Positions 11,563 to 14,355 of a stretch of 14,355 nucleotides of DNA are shown piece by piece. Position 1 is the stretch's first letter; each line of letters starts with the position of its first letter. A program made the position numbers and the translations under genes. Source of the stretch: SSF26 sp037443945 (GTDB taxonomy: Bacteria > Chloroflexota > Anaerolineae > J102); assembly GCA_037443945.1 (NCBI GenBank), contig JBBINH010000069.1, forward strand, positions 1-14,355, given 5' to 3'. The notes beneath the pieces are model-generated. The model was not told where the DNA came from. It saw only the letters and a program-made list of their open reading frames with translations, and did not search any database.

Positions 11563-14016
11563 TCAGCCGGTGTCGAGAAAGTGTGTTTCCAGGTCGGGAT
11601 ACAAACGTCGGTAGTAATGCGCTTGCAGCAAAACGGCCCGCAGGTAGTTTTGGGTCTCGGTGAAGTTGATAAGCTCGAGAAACAAATCATCATCGGCACC
11701 GGCCAATCGTCGCCAGAAAGCGGCATTGCCGGGACCGCCATTATAGCCGGCCAGGGCCTGGCTAAGGCTGCCGTTGGCCCCGCGCAGCCCTTCCGCCAGG
11801 TAATAAGCGCCGAAGGCCACGCTAACGTAAGGGCGGGCCAGCAACTCGTCGCTGTAATGAGGCCAGCCCAGACGTTGGGCAATGCCGCGGCCCGTGGCCG
11901 GCATGATTTGGGTCAGACCGCGCGCGCCGGCGCTGCTCGTGGCGATGGCCCCGAAGAGGGACTCCTGGCGGATGAGGGCCAGCAGAACGACCGGGTCGAG
12001 ACCGTACCGGCGGGCAGCCGGTACGATCAGGTCGCCGTAATGGAGGGGGTAGATGTATTCCTGTAAGGCTCGTGGAAGCGTGGCCAGAGGCTGCCCGGAA
12101 AGGGCATGAACGCGTGCCGCTGCCCGCACCGAGGTATCGTAGTAGCCCAGTTCGGCCGCAACCCGAGCCAGCCGGGTCAGGGCCACGGGGTCATGCTGGA
12201 ACTCGGTTCGCAGGGCTTCAAAAGCGCTGCGGGCGGCGGCAAACTCGCCGATACGGTGCCACTCGGCCGCCGCTTCCTCGCCGGGCAACGGCGTCGTCAG
12301 ATCGACGGTGCTCGTGACCCATGTCGACAACCAGTCGGCCAGAGCGGCGGCGACCGGCGTTGGTGTCGGCAGAGGGGAGAGCCCGGTTCGTCGCTCGACC
12401 TCTTGGGCGGCGCGCACGCCGTAGTAGTTCTCACTCCCTTGGCGAAGGGCCACCTGCCGCCAATGGGCGATGGTCATCGCCTCGTTGCCGGCGGCCAAGA
12501 GCTTACCCAGCCAGAAATCGGCCGCTGCGCCCCATAGCCCCCGGTCGGCTGCGGCCAGCTCGGTCCAGATGGCGCGGGCCTGATCGGTATCGCCCATTCG
12601 GTAAAAGGCCAGGCCAGCGCGAAAGCGGGCCTGGGTCGCATAGCGGCTGAGGGGGTAGGTGCGGGCCAACCGCAGGTAGGTCTGGGCGGCTGCAGGCAGC
12701 AGCGCCTCCTCGCGCTCGGCCAGAAAGCCCGCCCACCATAGGGCGGTAACGGCGGTCTCGCCGTCGGCCTTCTCGGCCGCCCGCAGATAGACCGCGCGGG
12801 CGCCGGTGGTATCCCCCTGGCGCCACAAACTGCGCGCCCAGCCCAGCCAGGCCTCACCTCGCCGTGGATCGGTTGGAAAGGTCTCGAGCAGACGCACCCA
12901 GTAGGGCACGGCGGCGGCATAGTTACCCTGGGCTTCGTAGGCACGGGCGGCCAGGGCATAGACCTCGCCATCGTGGTCGGGATGAGCGGCCTGATAGCGC
13001 GCAAGGGCAGCAAAACCCGGCCCATAGGCGCCGGCGGCGAAGTCAACGCGGGCGCGCAGCAACTCGTCAAACGAACGCCCGGCACTCATCAGGGCAATGG
13101 CTGCCTGATAGGCATACGGGCTTTCCGGATGGGTGCGCATGGCCTGTTCCAGGCTTTGCCAGGCCAGCTCGGTCTCGCCTGCGGCCAGTTGGGCCTGGGC
13201 CAACCGATACAGCATTTCCGCCCGATAGCCGGGCTGACGGGCCACGGCCAGAATGGCCCGGTACTGGGCGATGGCTGTGGCCGGGTCGCCGGCCTGCATG
13301 GCAGCCTCGGCAATGCCCTCGCGTGCCCGCAGGCGATCCAGCAGATCGGGCGCCGCTTCCAGCGCCTGGCGAAAGGCGACCAGGCTGCGTCCGGGATCCA
13401 ACGCGTTCAGATAGGCCTGGCCGCTGGCTTCGTAGGCACGGTGGGCCAGCACAGGTCTGCGTTCGGCATAGGCGGCAAAGGCGCGAACCGCCGCCTCGAC
13501 CCGGCCGCGCGCGGCTTCGGCCCGTCCCAACCAGTAAAGCACTTCCGGATGGGCGTCTACCCAGGCCGGATCGGCGGCCAGGGCGGCAAAAGCAGCGGCA
13601 GCGGCCTCGTTCTGCCCGCTCAGCCAATAGGCCTTGCCCAAACCGAAGCGCGCCTGCGCCCGCACGGCGGCATTATCGCCGTCGTCGGCAGCCGTCTGAT
13701 AGCTGCTGATGGCGGCCTGATAGTCCCCGTTGTGCAGGAAGCGGTCCCCCTGGGCCAGCAAGGCCGCCTGATCCGACCCGGGTGTGGGTGTGGCCGTTGG
13801 CGGCAGGGGTGTAGGTGTAGGCGTGGTTGTCGGTGGCAAGGATGTAGGGGTAGCCGTCGGCGGCGGGTCTGTGGGCGTAGCCGTCGGCGGCAGGGGTGTG
13901 GGCGTGGCCGTCGGCGGCAGGGGTGGCGGAGGCGGCGGATTACGACCCCGGCAGGCGCCCGCCATGGCAACGACGCAGACAACACTCAGGATACCGACAA
14001 ACCGTCTCCACGTCAT
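11563..14016 (-). CDS. Soluble lytic transglycosylase with TPR-like repeats (Slt70-like)
   Basis: An 817-residue secreted enzyme that would cleave peptidoglycan between MurNAc and GlcNAc with formation of 1,6-anhydroMurNAc. Residues 1-22 are a signal peptide (basic MTWRRF, hydrophobic core, ending AMAGAC). The Cys22 could be lipidated, though the lipobox lacks the usual Leu/Val. A Pro/Thr linker with 9-residue repeats (PLPPTATPT) occupies about 27-80. Then come about 500 residues of TPR-like helical repeats (AALLAQGDRFLHNGDYQAAI onward). The C-terminal SLT domain (about 660-817) has the catalytic Glu685 in LIRQESLF, GARGLTQIMPATG, the AGYNGGPGNA motif and a closing NFTETQNYLRAV. The ATG at 14016 overlaps the upstream stop as ATGA, which sets the start; a longer frame to 14079 is not needed. 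Bacterial Slt proteins act in wall turnover. The IPK gene follows 9 nt downstream. Confidence 0.94.
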   Translation of the reverse strand: MTWRRFVGILSVVCVVAMAGACRGRNPPPPPPLPPTATPTPLPPTATPTDPPPTATPTSLPPTTTPTPTPLPPTATPTPGSDQAALLAQGDRFLHNGDYQAAISSYQTAADDGDNAAVRAQARFGLGKAYWLSGQNEAAAAAFAALAADPAWVDAHPEVLYWLGRAEAARGRVEAAVRAFAAYAERRPVLAHRAYEASGQAYLNALDPGRSLVAFRQALEAAPDLLDRLRAREGIAEAAMQAGDPATAIAQYRAILAVARQPGYRAEMLYRLAQAQLAAGETELAWQSLEQAMRTHPESPYAYQAAIALMSAGRSFDELLRARVDFAAGAYGPGFAALARYQAAHPDHDGEVYALAARAYEAQGNYAAAVPYWVRLLETFPTDPRRGEAWLGWARSLWRQGDTTGARAVYLRAAEKADGETAVTALWWAGFLAEREEALLPAAAQTYLRLARTYPLSRYATQARFRAGLAFYRMGDTDQARAIWTELAAADRGLWGAAADFWLGKLLAAGNEAMTIAHWRQVALRQGSENYYGVRAAQEVERRTGLSPLPTPTPVAAALADWLSTWVTSTVDLTTPLPGEEAAAEWHRIGEFAAARSAFEALRTEFQHDPVALTRLARVAAELGYYDTSVRAAARVHALSGQPLATLPRALQEYIYPLHYGDLIVPAARRYGLDPVVLLALIRQESLFGAIATSSAGARGLTQIMPATGRGIAQRLGWPHYSDELLARPYVSVAFGAYYLAEGLRGANGSLSQALAGYNGGPGNAAFWRRLAGADDDLFLELINFTETQNYLRAVLLQAHYYRRLYPDLETHFLDTG
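13783..13923 (-). repeat. 27-bp tandem repeat encoding the Pro/Thr linker
   Basis: Five tandem units begin at 13783, 13810, 13843, 13870 and 13897. They are 27 bp each, except the second, which is 33 bp. Each encodes a version of the nonapeptide PLPPTATPT. The last two differ by a single base. Change in unit number would alter the spacer between the membrane or signal end and the catalytic part without breaking the frame. Confidence 0.8.
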
Positions 14017-14355
14017 GGCTGCATCCTCTGCCTTTGTACCAGCGGCCAATAGACGCCGTAGCCGACGGCCCCTTCCCATGTGCCTTCGCTGCGGCCGGTA
14101 GCGGCCCTGAGTGTAAAGGGCGTCCCGGCGGTGGCTTCGGCTTCGACATACAGCATCAGCGCCAGGGACCCGCTTGTATGGCTGAGGACGAATTCTTGGA
14201 CCGAAGCGCCGTTGGCAAAACGAAGTGGCCCGCTCAGGCTCAGCCGCAGGGTGTCGTTGACCGTCTGATTGCCGAAACCGAGCACGACGGTTTGGGGTGC
14301 TGCCGGGGCCGGATAGAGCACGCTGGGAGTGAGTTCCAGCCAGGGCGTCGGGGGC
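14013..14355 (-). CDS. C-terminal end of an unidentified beta-rich protein (runs off right edge)
   Basis: The last ~113 codons of a minus-strand gene that enters from beyond the right edge. The visible part starts PPTPWLELTPSVLYPAPAAP, a Pro/Thr linker, and continues with alternating hydrophobic residues (VVLGFGNQTVNDTLRLSLSG, then SGSLALMLYVEAEATAG and PFTLRAATG), which suggests a beta-sandwich outside the cell. I recognise no family. Its TGA overlaps the ATG of the lytic transglycosylase as ATGA, so the two genes are in one transcript and translationally coupled. The start is not visible. Confidence 0.75.
   Translation of the reverse strand, partial: PPTPWLELTPSVLYPAPAAPQTVVLGFGNQTVNDTLRLSLSGPLRFANGASVQEFVLSHTSGSLALMLYVEAEATAGTPFTLRAATGRSEGTWEGAVGYGVYWPLVQRQRMQP

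Noticed and set aside
12973..14052. 359-codon plus-strand frame with Gly/Arg-rich repeats
   Set aside because: It is antisense to the lytic transglycosylase; its low-complexity end is the complement of the Pro/Thr repeats.

Overview
The window is a GC-rich stretch of bacterial chromosome, most likely from a Chloroflexota bacterium of the Anaerolineae/Caldilineae type. The taxonomic call is inference. It rests on the Thr-Pro 'PTPTPLPPTATPT' linkers in three secreted or membrane-anchored proteins, an isopentenyl phosphate kinase of the kind known from archaea and Chloroflexota, a DUF3782-type coiled-coil protein, and the zinc-ribbon/LysM, HEAT and FecR-like architectures. I see no IS element, phage gene, CRISPR array, tRNA or rRNA.

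Right block (5632-14355, all minus strand, read right to left): a tightly packed run of genes. It starts with the C-terminal end of an unidentified protein that enters from beyond the right edge. Then come a TPR-rich soluble lytic transglycosylase (ATGA overlap), isopentenyl phosphate kinase (9-nt gap), a zinc-ribbon/TM/LysM protein (103-nt gap with its own promoter), a HEAT-repeat protein (10-nt gap), an AEC-family permease (8-nt overlap), a possible 37-residue ORF, acylphosphatase (ATGA overlap) and a membrane-anchored FecR-like protein (4-nt gap). The spacing implies an operon or two overlapping transcripts, mostly about the cell envelope: wall cleavage, a wall-binding scaffold, and an isoprenoid precursor enzyme that could feed lipid carriers.

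Middle (4334-5500, plus strand): an HtrA/DegP-type membrane-anchored serine protease, convergent with the FecR-like gene and preceded by a leader containing a 13-bp stem-loop just upstream of its ribosome binding site.

Left block (1-4053, minus strand): a phytoene-desaturase-like FAD oxidoreductase divergent from the protease, an orphan ABC ATPase with no permease gene nearby, a small heat shock protein (Hsp20) ending at a strong intrinsic terminator, about 370 nt with no convincing gene, and the N-terminal part of a coiled-coil protein with 42-bp tandem repeats that runs off the left edge.

Functions come from motifs read by eye, with no database search. The points most worth a second look are the mixed envelope/isoprenoid operon, the inverted repeats around the ABC-ATPase promoter, the htrA leader hairpin, and the tandem repeats in the coiled-coil gene.
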